A stretch of 47,020 nucleotides of DNA from RGIG9041 sp045612565 (GTDB lineage Bacteria; Bacillota; Clostridia; Oscillospirales; QAKW01): contig JAZKZG010000053.1 in NCBI GenBank assembly GCA_045612565.1, forward strand, positions 1 to 47,020, in the 5' to 3' direction. Positions within the stretch are counted from its first letter, which is position 1. Each line of letters starts with the position of its first letter. The position numbers were made by a program, and so were the translations under genes. Shown one piece after another: positions 33,351 to 40,552 of the stretch. Under the pieces are notes generated by a model. It was given only the letters and a program-made list of their open reading frames with translations, was not told the origin of the DNA and made no database searches.

Positions 33351-33449
33351 AAAATAAAAGCCCGCAATAGTAATATACTTTTTGGTATAACACATTGCGG
33401 GCTGTCTTTTATTTAGTTATGCGTTAAATTCAGGCGCAAAGACAGTCCG
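33351..33449 (-). promoter_or_regulatory. Transcription attenuator of the aromatic operon (antiterminator/terminator)
   Basis: On the minus strand, 33402-33394 (GCCCGCAAT) pairs with 33368-33360 (ATTGCGGGC), with an inner TATAC/GTATA helix. TTTTATTTT follows: an intrinsic terminator ending 16 bases before pheA. Upstream, CGGACTGTCTTT (33449-33438) can pair with AAAGACAGCCCG (33409-33398), leaving one A-C mismatch. The second arm of this helix overlaps the first arm of the terminator by five bases (33402-33398), so the two structures exclude each other. The antiterminator's first arm lies within the last codons of the leader peptide, just after its Tyr/Phe codons. No T-box GGTGG-type antiterminator sequence is present. 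Confidence 0.8.
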
Positions 33450-33483
33450 TATATGAATAATAATAAAATCGATTTGTATACAC
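33430..33483 (-). CDS. Leader peptide rich in Tyr/Phe codons
   Basis: Starting at GTG 33483, with AGGTGA 8 bases upstream, the frame reads MYTNRFYYYSYTDCLCA and stops at TGA (33432-33430). Five Tyr and one Phe fall in 17 residues, with Phe-Tyr-Tyr-Tyr-Ser-Tyr in a row. An in-frame GTG at 33495 would add four residues. Ribosomes stalled here for lack of charged Tyr- or Phe-tRNA would leave 33449-33438 free to form the antiterminator. Other frames give no such run of one amino acid family. The product itself is unlikely to have a function beyond regulation. Confidence 0.75.
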   Translation of the reverse strand: MYTNRFYYYSYTDCLCA

Positions 33484-33515
33484 GTTGTCTTTCACCTTTC
33501 ATAATAATATTTAAC

Positions 33516-33544
33516 ATCATATACCTAATTTTTGTGTTTGTCAA
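33516..33544 (-). promoter_or_regulatory. Promoter of the aromatic amino-acid operon
   Basis: On the minus strand TTGACA (33544-33539), a 17-bp spacer and TATGAT (33521-33516). Transcription should start near 33509, about 26 bases before the leader-peptide start. It is the only obvious promoter for the seven genes down to 25861. Confidence 0.8.
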
Positions 33545-33566
33545 GTATATTGTGCATAAAAATGCA

Positions 33567-34619
33567 TCATTTCAGCCACACACTGCGTGTAACACCGTCA
33601 TATTTGCCACCTGTAAGTGTTTCAAGTGAAATTCTCGAAAAAAGAACATGATTGTTACGTGCGTGTAAAAGTCCTACCGTCACATCGTCAATCATACACA
33701 AATCTGAATAGCCCGGCATTGCATCACCCTGCATAAGTTTAAAACTGTCGGGGTATGTCTTGCCACAATCGTAACTTATTAAAATTTCCATATCTCTCCG
33801 TGCATCAAGCCGCGACACATGAGAAAAAATTACAGTTTTACCATCACTTAAAGTTATCGTCGAACTGTCACAACGTCTTGCAGTGGGTATATTTGATTTT
33901 TCAAACTCACTCCAGGTGATGCCGCCGTCAAAACTTCTTGATTGATATCTGTCATGCTGGAGCGAACGCACGTTCCACAAAAGATATTCTTCGGTTTCGG
34001 TTATGCGTGACTCGTTTGCAGTACAGTTTTGTCCGAAATAGCCGTTATGCTGCCATGTTTTTCCGCAGTCATCGCTGTACAAAAGCGAAACGCAGTAACC
34101 GCGCTTGTCACTTTCAACCTCAACGCCATATTTTCTATGCCAGAACTGAACAATAAGTCTGCCGTTTTTAAGTTGTATTGCATGACCGGGACCGGGGATA
34201 TTAAAATGCATACCGCCCTTTTGCAAAATATCGGATATATCCTGTGGGTCCGACCAGTTTTGTCCGCAGTCATCACTGTATATGTAATAGTTTGAAGTCT
34301 TACTGTTACCTAGGTTTATTGCATAAAACAAAAAAAGACGTCCATTCACCCTGTCATAAATCGGAGTGGGGTTTACATAGCAGATTTCGCCACGGCTATC
34401 AAGCAAAACACGGTTTGTTTCAAAGGTTTTACCGCCGTCTGTACTCTTTTTCATATAAATATCGTGCGCATCGTCGGCATCAGAGCCTTCGCCAAACCGT
34501 GCCTCACAAAAGGCAATGACATTATTTTTAAATGAAATTACGCTAAATACGTGCATTATGGAGATATCACCTTGATTATAGCGCCAGAGTTCTGTTTCGG
34601 TATATTCCCATTTTGTCAT
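33567..34619 (-). CDS. Sialidase/neuraminidase-family protein (BNR/Asp-box repeats)
   Basis: The protein has 350 residues from the ATG at 34619, with AGGGGTG upstream; earlier in-frame codons have no ribosome site. At least four Asp-box motifs (S.D.G.TW) are visible: KKSTDGGKTF, YSDDCGQNWSD, YSDDCGKTWQH and SFDGGITWSE, plus a weaker SYDCGKTY. They mark the blades of a six-bladed sialidase propeller. Candidate Arg and Glu/Asp residues include FCEARFGEGSD and ESRITETEEY. There is no signal peptide, so any sialidase activity would be intracellular, on imported oligosaccharides. It could also act on another sugar, since the Asp-box fold is shared. Neighbours give no further clue. Confidence 0.78.
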   Translation of the reverse strand: MTKWEYTETELWRYNQGDISIMHVFSVISFKNNVIAFCEARFGEGSDADDAHDIYMKKSTDGGKTFETNRVLLDSRGEICYVNPTPIYDRVNGRLFLFYAINLGNSKTSNYYIYSDDCGQNWSDPQDISDILQKGGMHFNIPGPGHAIQLKNGRLIVQFWHRKYGVEVESDKRGYCVSLLYSDDCGKTWQHNGYFGQNCTANESRITETEEYLLWNVRSLQHDRYQSRSFDGGITWSEFEKSNIPTARRCDSSTITLSDGKTVIFSHVSRLDARRDMEILISYDCGKTYPDSFKLMQGDAMPGYSDLCMIDDVTVGLLHARNNHVLFSRISLETLTGGKYDGVTRSVWLK

Positions 34620-34736
34620 AATAACACCCCTTTTTATTATACCACTAAAAACTGTTTTCACAGGTCTTTTAATTTTATTTCTCATTTGGTGATACAGTTA
34701 TAACAATACTTTTATGTATTACAGTATACCGTTTGT

Positions 34737-35612
34737 TTAGGATTTTTCAATCGTTGAATAGTACCATACCGACGCAATTATTATAATACCGCCGACAATT
34801 GTAAAGGGACCCGGATATTCCAAAAACACGGGTATTGCAATAAGCGCCGCAACAACGGGTTCGAGTAATTTTGACGCCGACACAAATGACGGTGAAAAGT
34901 ATTTAAGACACCAACTGAAAATACTGTGACCGAGGATTGTAGAAAACACAGCAAGAAGCAATCCCACAATAATGCCGCGTATACCATAGCCGAATACCTT
35001 GGTGCGTGTCAGAGCGCATATCACACCAAGCGTCAATGCGCAAGATATATAAACGATATATGTATAAACAGATGTCGATGTATTTTTGCGTACAATATTG
35101 CCGATCAGCACATACACTGCAACCGCAACAGCGGACAACAGTGAAAGTATATCACCGTAAAGATGTGCGCCGCTGAAACTGTCCGCAAACGCAATTATTG
35201 CACTGCCCGAAAATGCGGTAATTATCGCTATCACAGCTTTTGGTGACAGTTTACCCTTTAAAAATATACAGTAGCCCAGCGACACCCATATTACTTCGGT
35301 ACACACAAGCGTTGTCGAACTTGCGACAGAGGTATGTAACAGCGATTCAAACCACAACGCAAAATGAATTGCTAGAAATACGCCCGAAAGCACAGACAAA
35401 ATAAGCGATCGTTTGTCTACATTAAAAAGTTCTTTTCGTATTTCTTTTTTGAACATTACCGACGGGCTCATAAGCAAAACCGTCCACACAAGCCTGAAAA
35501 GCGCAGTTCCCGCCGACGGCGCGGACGATAGCTTTACAAATATTGATGACAGCGATATGCCGATAACACCTACCGCTATCATTATCATAGGATGTTTTTC
35601 AATGAATTTCAA
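34737..35612 (-). CDS. EamA/DMT-family transporter
   Basis: The protein has 291 residues and ten hydrophobic segments in two repeated five-helix halves, the drug/metabolite transporter layout. Typical features are an N-terminal GVIGISLSSIFVKLS..PSAGTALFRLVW and the second-half STILGHSIFSWCLKYFSPSFVSASKLLEPVVAALIAIPVF. The start is TTG at 35612, with AAGGA about 11 bases upstream. Such carriers export or import small metabolites such as amino acids or nucleosides; the substrate cannot be assigned. Confidence 0.88.
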   Translation of the reverse strand: MKFIEKHPMIMIAVGVIGISLSSIFVKLSSAPSAGTALFRLVWTVLLMSPSVMFKKEIRKELFNVDKRSLILSVLSGVFLAIHFALWFESLLHTSVASSTTLVCTEVIWVSLGYCIFLKGKLSPKAVIAIITAFSGSAIIAFADSFSGAHLYGDILSLLSAVAVAVYVLIGNIVRKNTSTSVYTYIVYISCALTLGVICALTRTKVFGYGIRGIIVGLLLAVFSTILGHSIFSWCLKYFSPSFVSASKLLEPVVAALIAIPVFLEYPGPFTIVGGIIIIASVWYYSTIEKS

Positions 35613-35673
35613 AACGTTTTAGTTCCTTTTTTGTTATAACTTAATTTTAGCACATATAAACCGACTATGCAAT

Positions 35674-35703
35674 AAAAAGCAGATGGAAATCCATCTGCTT
35701 TTT
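35674..35703 (-). terminator. 13-bp hairpin terminator, probably of the truncated gene at 35744
   Basis: AAAAAGCAGATGG (35674-35686) pairs with 35691-35703 around AAAT. On the minus strand it ends in TTTTTATTG. A second hairpin lies at 35713-35737 (CCCACAAAA / TTTTGTGGG). Both follow the orphan gene tail at 35744-35836, as expected for its original terminator region. Confidence 0.75.
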
Positions 35704-35743
35704 TACGGGGTCCCCACAAAACCGTGGCTTTTGTGGGATGATT

Positions 35744-35836
35744 TTATTTTTTATCGTACGCAGGGTTGATAGCGTAGAAATTGTTGCTGTCGAGTCGGTC
35801 CGTAACGTTACGAAGCGCTTCACCGAAATTAGCAAT
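35744..35836 (-). pseudogene. Orphan 3' tail of a truncated chromosomal gene
   Basis: A 30-codon stretch with normal coding character (IANFGEALRNVTD..., ending in ...FYAINPAYDKK and TAA at 35746-35744) is followed by terminator hairpins but has no start: a TGA stop interrupts the frame at 35839-35837. It looks like the last codons of a minus-strand gene whose body, to the right, was replaced when the accessory island arrived. I do not recognise the parent protein. Confidence 0.55.
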
Positions 35837-35963
35837 TCAAACAAACACCCCTAAACCCGCTTGATAGCTAGGTTTTTTAATGTTTTTCAATTAGTCACTA
35901 ACTTGCGTGTTTTCTTGATTATTATCTTACCACATCTTTTTTAAAAATATCAATATATTTATA
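35837..35963. other. Left junction of the accessory island, no gene seen
   Basis: AT-rich, non-coding 127 bases between the orphan gene tail and the excisionase-like gene. I searched by eye for a direct repeat of this stretch near 41550-41760 and found no convincing one, so the exact attachment site is not defined. Confidence 0.35.
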
Positions 35964-36149
35964 TTAACTTTTTACTTTATTTTGGATATATTCATCCACA
36001 AATTTTGCGGGGATTTTATAAGACCCTAATTTAAATGATTTGATCTCGCCGGACTTTACCAATTTGTAAGCAGTGGTTCTTGATACAAGTAATTTCTCGC
36101 AAAGTTGTTCTATTGACAACAGTTCATTTTCATTATTATAATCAAACAT
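35964..36149 (-). CDS. Excisionase-type HTH_17 DNA-binding protein
   Basis: The protein has 61 residues. LLSIEQLCEKLLVSRTTAYKLVKSGEIKSFKLGSYKIPAKFVDEYI is the MerR-like winged HTH of excisionase-family proteins. AAGGAGG lies 7 bases before the ATG. Such proteins direct excision of integrative elements or regulate them. No matching tyrosine integrase is in the window, so it may be a regulator or a left-over. It is divergent from the relaxase-like gene at 36314. Confidence 0.85.
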   Translation of the reverse strand: MFDYNNENELLSIEQLCEKLLVSRTTAYKLVKSGEIKSFKLGSYKIPAKFVDEYIQNKVKS

Positions 36150-36290
36150 ACTATAACCTCCTTATTGTTATTACTTTTATGTTAGTAAAAAGTAAAATCT
36201 GATAAATATTTGTGTTAAAAAATATTCTTTGATAATAAAAGCAACATATTTGTAAAGGTTTGGAGAAAGTCCTACCTTGCAGATTACATC

Positions 36291-36361
36291 AAAGATTATA
36301 AAGGAGATTATTTATGAGACAAGCAAGTTTTATTGTAATAAGAAAAGATTATAAAGGAGAT
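36291..36361 (+). repeat. 18-bp direct repeat spanning the ribosome site and codons of one gene
   Basis: AAAGATTATAAAGGAGAT occurs at 36291-36308, where it supplies the ribosome site of the relaxase-like gene, and again at 36344-36361, where it encodes KDYKGD inside that gene. The copies are identical. Confidence 0.8.
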
Positions 36362-36820
36362 AGTGCTATAGATAACGTCATAGGTTATGCAATTGACTCT
36401 TATCATGCTGATACCGATGAAATGCTGACAAGCGGTGTAAGAAATGATAGTTATGACCATATGGTAGAAGACTTTTATTTAACTCAGGCTTCGCGTAATA
36501 TGGAAAAGCATAGAAGACTGTTTCACTTTATATTAGCGGCACCTGTTTCAAAGGATATGCAAAGAACACTGGATGAAGGCGCAACAGCATTATTAAATTT
36601 TTTTGAAAGCATAGGCCATCAGGTGATAATGGTCCCACACTACTCAGGAGAAAGCAATTGTTTACACTATCACTGGCATCTGATAGTAAATAGCGTGTCG
36701 ACAATTACAGGCTTGATGATGCAAGAAAGAAGTGATACATATAAAGCTATTGTTGATTTTTTGAATTTGAATACTTATACTGAATGGTCACTAGTATATA
36801 AGAACAAACCACATAAATGA
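36314..36820 (+). CDS. HUH relaxase-like mobilization protein, short
   Basis: The protein has 168 residues. The strongest clue is LHYHWHLIVNSVS followed by TG, matching the histidine (H.H.H) metal-binding strand and N.V pattern of MOB relaxases and related HUH nucleases. RRLFHFILA in the middle resembles the strand before it. A Tyr nucleophile could be among the N-terminal tyrosines (IGYAIDSYHAD). It is far shorter than a full relaxase (300+ residues), so it is either a minimal HUH enzyme or a truncated one. AAAGGAGAT lies upstream. The next small ORF overlaps its stop. Confidence 0.55.
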   Translation: MRQASFIVIRKDYKGDSAIDNVIGYAIDSYHADTDEMLTSGVRNDSYDHMVEDFYLTQASRNMEKHRRLFHFILAAPVSKDMQRTLDEGATALLNFFESIGHQVIMVPHYSGESNCLHYHWHLIVNSVSTITGLMMQERSDTYKAIVDFLNLNTYTEWSLVYKNKPHK

Positions 36821-36945
36821 TAAAGACTATTATTTCAACCGTATACTATATGCTGTATGATAGATATGAAACTTATAATGCTATAAAAGATTATCTAAAT
36901 ATGAACACCTACACCCTATGGAACTGGAGCTATGGGAATATATAA
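36817..36945 (+). CDS. Small ORF repeating the tail of the relaxase-like protein
   Basis: The product has 42 residues, starting in the ATGA overlap with the previous stop. Residues 19-34 (ETYNAIKDYLNMNTYT) match the tail of the upstream protein (DTYKAIVDFLNLNTYT) at 11 of 16 positions. Either a decayed tandem copy of the gene end or a real coupled peptide. There is no independent ribosome site. Confidence 0.4.
   Translation: MIKTIISTVYYMLYDRYETYNAIKDYLNMNTYTLWNWSYGNI
36836..36851 (+). repeat. 16-bp direct repeat, left copy
   Basis: CAACCGTATACTATAT, identical to 38473-38488. The two copies flank the AT-rich coiled-coil gene. The repeat contains TATACT, which could act as a -10 box. Confidence 0.8.
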
Positions 36946-37050
36946 TAAAATAGTTGAGAATTTGATATTAGTATATGATTTGGAAAATAGAAAAATAATG
37001 TATAACCGTTACAATAAGGTTATATTCTGGTATTGTTTTAAAATAACAAG

Positions 37051-37079
37051 TTGTAATGTCAAGAAAAATATGGTAAAAT
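37051..37079 (+). promoter_or_regulatory. Promoter of the coiled-coil membrane protein
   Basis: TTGTAA (37051-37056), 17-bp spacer, TAAAAT (37074-37079), 36 bases before the ATG; a GGGGGA ribosome site follows. Confidence 0.65.
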
Positions 37080-37114
37080 TATTAAAATAAAAATCTATTT
37101 TGGGGGATTTATAA

Positions 37115-38419
37115 ATGAGTGATCATACTAATAAAGTAACCAATCATTCTGTACATGACAACCTAAAAAAAGTTCAAGAAAATCTAGAAACCATCACTTT
37201 AATAAAGGATAAATCCATAGAAGCTATAGAAACATTGGCAAGAATTACAGAAATTATAGAAAATTTTGCTATAGCTTTAGAAACAGATAATGTAAATCTC
37301 ATTAGTATCTCATGGTTAGATGAGTCATCTAATGCTTTGAACTATACTAATAATTACCTTGTAAATTATAAAAATAATAAAGATGTCGCCTCATTAACCA
37401 ACAATACGACTTCATATCTTAATACATTACTATTGAACTCAACACGGCTTAATTGTGTTAGAAGTGCTCAAAATCTTAGAGGTGTAAATTTAGCAACAAA
37501 AAAATATATACAGTTCTTGGATGAGCACAATGAACTACTTTTTGAAAAAGTAGAAGAATTAGAAACACAAATTTCAGCTTTAGAAGAATATATAAAAAAT
37601 AACGAACGAGATTCAACAAATAACCTTGAAGAATTAAAAAATTCAATTAACTCTGAAAAACAACGATTGGATGCTTTTGCTGTTTCATATCAAAATCAAA
37701 TGGTTCAAGATCAAAAAGATTTTTCAACAATGAGTGATAACCTGAAAAATTTGTTTATTACAGCTCAAGAAGAGCGAAAAAACACCTTTGACAGTCAAGT
37801 GGACAAGTTGGCTAAACAGCAAATTGAAATACTTGAAGCTGCAGAGAAACAACGACAAGAAATACAAAACAATAGTGAACAACTAATAAAAACATATGAT
37901 GAAAAATTCAAAGATTTTGAAAAACAAGTCGAGAATATTGTAGGTATAGTAAATACAAATATGTTTTCTTATAAATATAAAGAAGTGGCAGATGATGCTC
38001 ATAAAAGAGCAAAATTTTGGCACGGGGTTGCTGTTGTACTAATGGTTTTGGTAAGCATATTTGCAATTTATGCTTTTATCATATCAGCTAGCACTGATAC
38101 AAGTTGGGTGAAATTAGTTGCCAAAATATTTGCCACTACAACACTTGTAACAGGTGCTGCTTATGCAGCAAGACAAGCAAGCAAACAAGAAAAAGTTGAA
38201 CGATATGCAAGAAAAATTGAGATGGAATTGGTTGCTATAGATCCATTCATAGCTTCGCTCAACGAAGAAAAACGTTCAATTATAAAAGAAGAAATATCAA
38301 GAAAAATTTTCGGTAATGCAGATGCCATGGAAATCAGTAACAAAGATAAAGCGTATACAGTTATGGACAAACTTTCTTCTATAGAAGATATTGTAATGAG
38401 TATAGTAAAAAAACTGTAA
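37115..38419 (+). CDS. Coiled-coil protein with two C-terminal membrane helices
   Basis: The protein has 434 residues. Residues about 1-300 are helical and rich in Glu, Lys, Asn and Gln. A long coiled coil spans about 145-285 (VEELETQISALEEYIKNNERD, KLAKQQIEILEAAEKQRQEI). Two membrane helices follow at about 304-324 and 331-352, then a conserved-looking cytoplasmic tail (ARQASKQEKVERYARKIEMELVAIDPFIASLNEEKR). Base composition is more AT-rich than its neighbours, and it has its own promoter and sits between 16-bp direct repeats, suggesting a separately acquired cargo gene. No enzyme motif. Membrane-tethered coiled-coil proteins on mobile elements are sometimes defence effectors, but that is speculation here. 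Confidence 0.7.
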   Translation: MSDHTNKVTNHSVHDNLKKVQENLETITLIKDKSIEAIETLARITEIIENFAIALETDNVNLISISWLDESSNALNYTNNYLVNYKNNKDVASLTNNTTSYLNTLLLNSTRLNCVRSAQNLRGVNLATKKYIQFLDEHNELLFEKVEELETQISALEEYIKNNERDSTNNLEELKNSINSEKQRLDAFAVSYQNQMVQDQKDFSTMSDNLKNLFITAQEERKNTFDSQVDKLAKQQIEILEAAEKQRQEIQNNSEQLIKTYDEKFKDFEKQVENIVGIVNTNMFSYKYKEVADDAHKRAKFWHGVAVVLMVLVSIFAIYAFIISASTDTSWVKLVAKIFATTTLVTGAAYAARQASKQEKVERYARKIEMELVAIDPFIASLNEEKRSIIKEEISRKIFGNADAMEISNKDKAYTVMDKLSSIEDIVMSIVKKL

Positions 38420-38472
38420 TAATTTACTCTAAAAATAATTCAAAACGTTATTTGATTGTTTCTTTCTATTTT

Positions 38473-38488
38473 TACAACCGTATACTAT
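38473..38488 (+). repeat. 16-bp direct repeat, right copy
   Basis: Same sequence as 36836-36851. Here TATACT has a TTGTTT 19 bases upstream, so this copy may be the -10 part of the amidoligase operon promoter. Confidence 0.8.
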
Positions 38489-38494
38489 ATAGAT

Positions 38495-38530
38495 GAAGCC
38501 CTGGGGGATTATCCTTCAGGGTACATTTAT
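38495..38530 (+). terminator. Hairpin in the amidoligase leader, possible attenuator or terminator
   Basis: CCCTG (38497-38501) pairs with CAGGG (38515-38519), with an inner GGA/TCC pairing, followed by a T-rich stretch (ATTTATTTTTA). It lies just upstream of the ribosome site of the amidoligase gene. Confidence 0.45.
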
Positions 38531-38547
38531 TTTTACGGAGGAAAATT

Positions 38548-39630
38548 ATGAAAGAATTAAAATGTAGCATCTGTGGTAAGACCACAGAGAATTTGACAGA
38601 GTTTGATTGTAAGACGTTATGCGATGATTGTTTACGATCCGAAACCATGTTCTGCGATCATTGTGGTACTCGCATCTGGACTGATGACAATGCTGGAGAT
38701 GATGGGCACGTACTGTGCCAGCGTTGTTTTGACGACCATTATACCTGTTGCACACACTGTGATAGAATTATTCATCGCAGTGATGCCTATTACGATGACG
38801 ATGAGCCGTATTGTCATCATTGTTACACTAATCACGGTGACACCAGACCCATTCACGACTATTATTACAAACCCGACCCCATCTTTTACGGCAAGGGCAA
38901 CAGATTCTTTGGTGTAGAGCTTGAAGTCGATGATGCCGGTGAATGCGATTCAAGCGCTGAGGCTATTTTGGATATTGCAGGCGATGACCATGTTTACAAT
39001 AAACATGACGGATCTCTCGATGACGGATTTGAAGTTGTTACACATCCTATGACTCTTGACTATCATATGAACGAAATGCCGTGGGCAGAGGTGCTTGAAA
39101 AGCTCAGGAAACTGGGGTATCTATCCCACCAGGCAGGTACTTGTGGATTACACGTTCATGTAAATCGCGATTCTTTAGGAGAGAATATTGTTGAGCAAGA
39201 AGCCTGCATCGCTAGAATACTTTTCTTTATAGAACATCATTGGAATGAACTTCTCAAGTTCTCAAGACGTACAAACCGTCAGTTACAGCGTTGGGCGGCA
39301 AGGTACGGTTACAAAGATACCCCGCTTGAGATACTTGATCACGCGAAGAAAGGTACTTGCAACGGCAGATACACTTGTGTAAATCTTGATAATGCAAATA
39401 CTATAGAATTTCGCATCTTCAGAGGCACGTTAAAATATAATACTCTTATAGCCACCCTACAGCTCGTTAACCGAGTATGTGAGGTGGCTTATTCATTATC
39501 TGACGATGAAATGAGGGCTATGTCGTGGACTTCTTTTGTTTCGGGTTGCAGAGAGCCCGAGCTTATACAGTATCTTAAAGAAAGACGTATCTATATCAAC
39601 GAACCTATAGTATGTGAGGAGGAGATGTAA
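38548..39630 (+). CDS. Amidoligase-family enzyme with N-terminal zinc ribbons
   Basis: The protein has 360 residues. Residues 1-100 carry at least eight CxxC/CxxH knuckles (CSICGK, CDDC, CDHCG, CQRC, CTHCD, CHHC), a LIM-like treble zinc region. The catalytic part follows the GS/GCS-like amidoligase pattern: FGVELEVDD with metal-binding Glu residues, YNKHDGSLDDGFEVVTHP, CGLHVHVNRDS and NTIEFRIFRGTLKYNT. Enzymes of this family form amide bonds between a carboxylate and an amine using ATP. The glutamine amidotransferase gene starts one base after its stop and would supply ammonia. The target (peptide, protein or wall component) is unknown; the zinc ribbons may bind it. Confidence 0.85.
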   Translation: MKELKCSICGKTTENLTEFDCKTLCDDCLRSETMFCDHCGTRIWTDDNAGDDGHVLCQRCFDDHYTCCTHCDRIIHRSDAYYDDDEPYCHHCYTNHGDTRPIHDYYYKPDPIFYGKGNRFFGVELEVDDAGECDSSAEAILDIAGDDHVYNKHDGSLDDGFEVVTHPMTLDYHMNEMPWAEVLEKLRKLGYLSHQAGTCGLHVHVNRDSLGENIVEQEACIARILFFIEHHWNELLKFSRRTNRQLQRWAARYGYKDTPLEILDHAKKGTCNGRYTCVNLDNANTIEFRIFRGTLKYNTLIATLQLVNRVCEVAYSLSDDEMRAMSWTSFVSGCREPELIQYLKERRIYINEPIVCEEEM

Positions 39631-39631
39631 T

Positions 39632-40543
39632 ATGTGTTGTTTATTCGGAGTTTTAGACTACAACCAAAATCTCACACCCAAGCAACTCAACAAAACGATA
39701 TCAGTTTTATCAACAGTATGTGAAGCCCGTGGCACCGATGCCACGGGTATCGCTTATAATACTGATACTAATTTGAGCATATTCAAAAGACCACTACCCG
39801 CTCACTTTATGCATTATAGAATTCCGAAAGGCGTAAAAATTGTAGCTGGTCATACTCGTATGTCAACACAAGGAGACGAGAAGTTCAACTATAATAACCA
39901 TCCGTTCTATAGCAGAGTAGCTAACACATCATTTGCTCTTGCTCACAATGGGGTATTACACAATGACCTGATACTTCGCAGAACTGAAAAACTGCCTGAT
40001 ACAAATATTGAGACAGACAGTTACGTTGCCGTTCAGCTTATCGAAAAGAAGTGCAAACTTGATTTTGATAGCATTAAATATATGGCAGAGCAACTTGAAG
40101 GGAGTTTTACAATTACACTGTTAGATAGAGAAAACAACTTGTACTTTGTCAAAGGTGATAATCCGATGTGTATTTATCATTTCAAAGACAAGGGCATCTA
40201 TATCTATGCTTCCACGGAGGAAATACTTCAAAAAGCATTAAAGAAAATACCGTATAAGTTCGGCAGATACGAAAAAGTAGATCTATTCAGCGGTGACATT
40301 CTCAGGATAGATAAATTTGGTCAACAGACAAAAGCTGAATTCAATACAGACAAGCTTTTTATGTACGGATATCACTATATGAGATGGTATGAACCTAAGA
40401 AAACTGAAGAAGCTGAAAAAGAATATGTCGGTATGCTAAAAAACGTAGCAGCATCAATGGGTTATTCAAAAGAGTACGTGGATTATCTTTTAGCTGAGGG
40501 TTTTACCACGGATGACGTAGAAGACGTTTTATATTGCAGTTAG
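39632..40543 (+). CDS. Class II glutamine amidotransferase (Ntn hydrolase)
   Basis: The protein has 303 residues from the ATG at 39632, with AGGAGG 9 bases upstream. This start puts Cys at position 2 (MCCLFG), exposed as the N-terminal nucleophile after Met removal; the longer frame from 39614 would bury it. Other class II residues are GHTRMSTQG, NNHPF, LAHNGVLHN and ETDSYVAVQLI. It hydrolyses glutamine to glutamate and ammonia. There is no fused synthetase domain, so it needs a partner, most likely the adjacent amidoligase. The C-terminal helices (YSKEYVDYLLAEGFTTDDVEDVLY) resemble a small docking bundle. Confidence 0.88.
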   Translation: MCCLFGVLDYNQNLTPKQLNKTISVLSTVCEARGTDATGIAYNTDTNLSIFKRPLPAHFMHYRIPKGVKIVAGHTRMSTQGDEKFNYNNHPFYSRVANTSFALAHNGVLHNDLILRRTEKLPDTNIETDSYVAVQLIEKKCKLDFDSIKYMAEQLEGSFTITLLDRENNLYFVKGDNPMCIYHFKDKGIYIYASTEEILQKALKKIPYKFGRYEKVDLFSGDILRIDKFGQQTKAEFNTDKLFMYGYHYMRWYEPKKTEEAEKEYVGMLKNVAASMGYSKEYVDYLLAEGFTTDDVEDVLYCS

Positions 40544-40552
40544 GAGGATAGT

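Noticed and set aside
33335..33395. An in-frame upstream ATG (33395) that would lengthen PheA by 20 residues
   Set aside because: It lies inside the attenuator terminator hairpin and has no ribosome site; the chorismate mutase domain begins at the ATG 33335, which has GAGAGG upstream.
33415..33503. An ATG-started leader ORF in another frame of the attenuator region
   Set aside because: It lacks a ribosome site and reads a mix of Ile, Leu and Phe; the GTG frame has the ribosome site and the Tyr/Phe run matching the operon products.
33396..33566. T-box riboswitch before pheA
   Set aside because: No GGTGG-type antiterminator sequence or specifier-loop architecture is visible; the leader is also too short.
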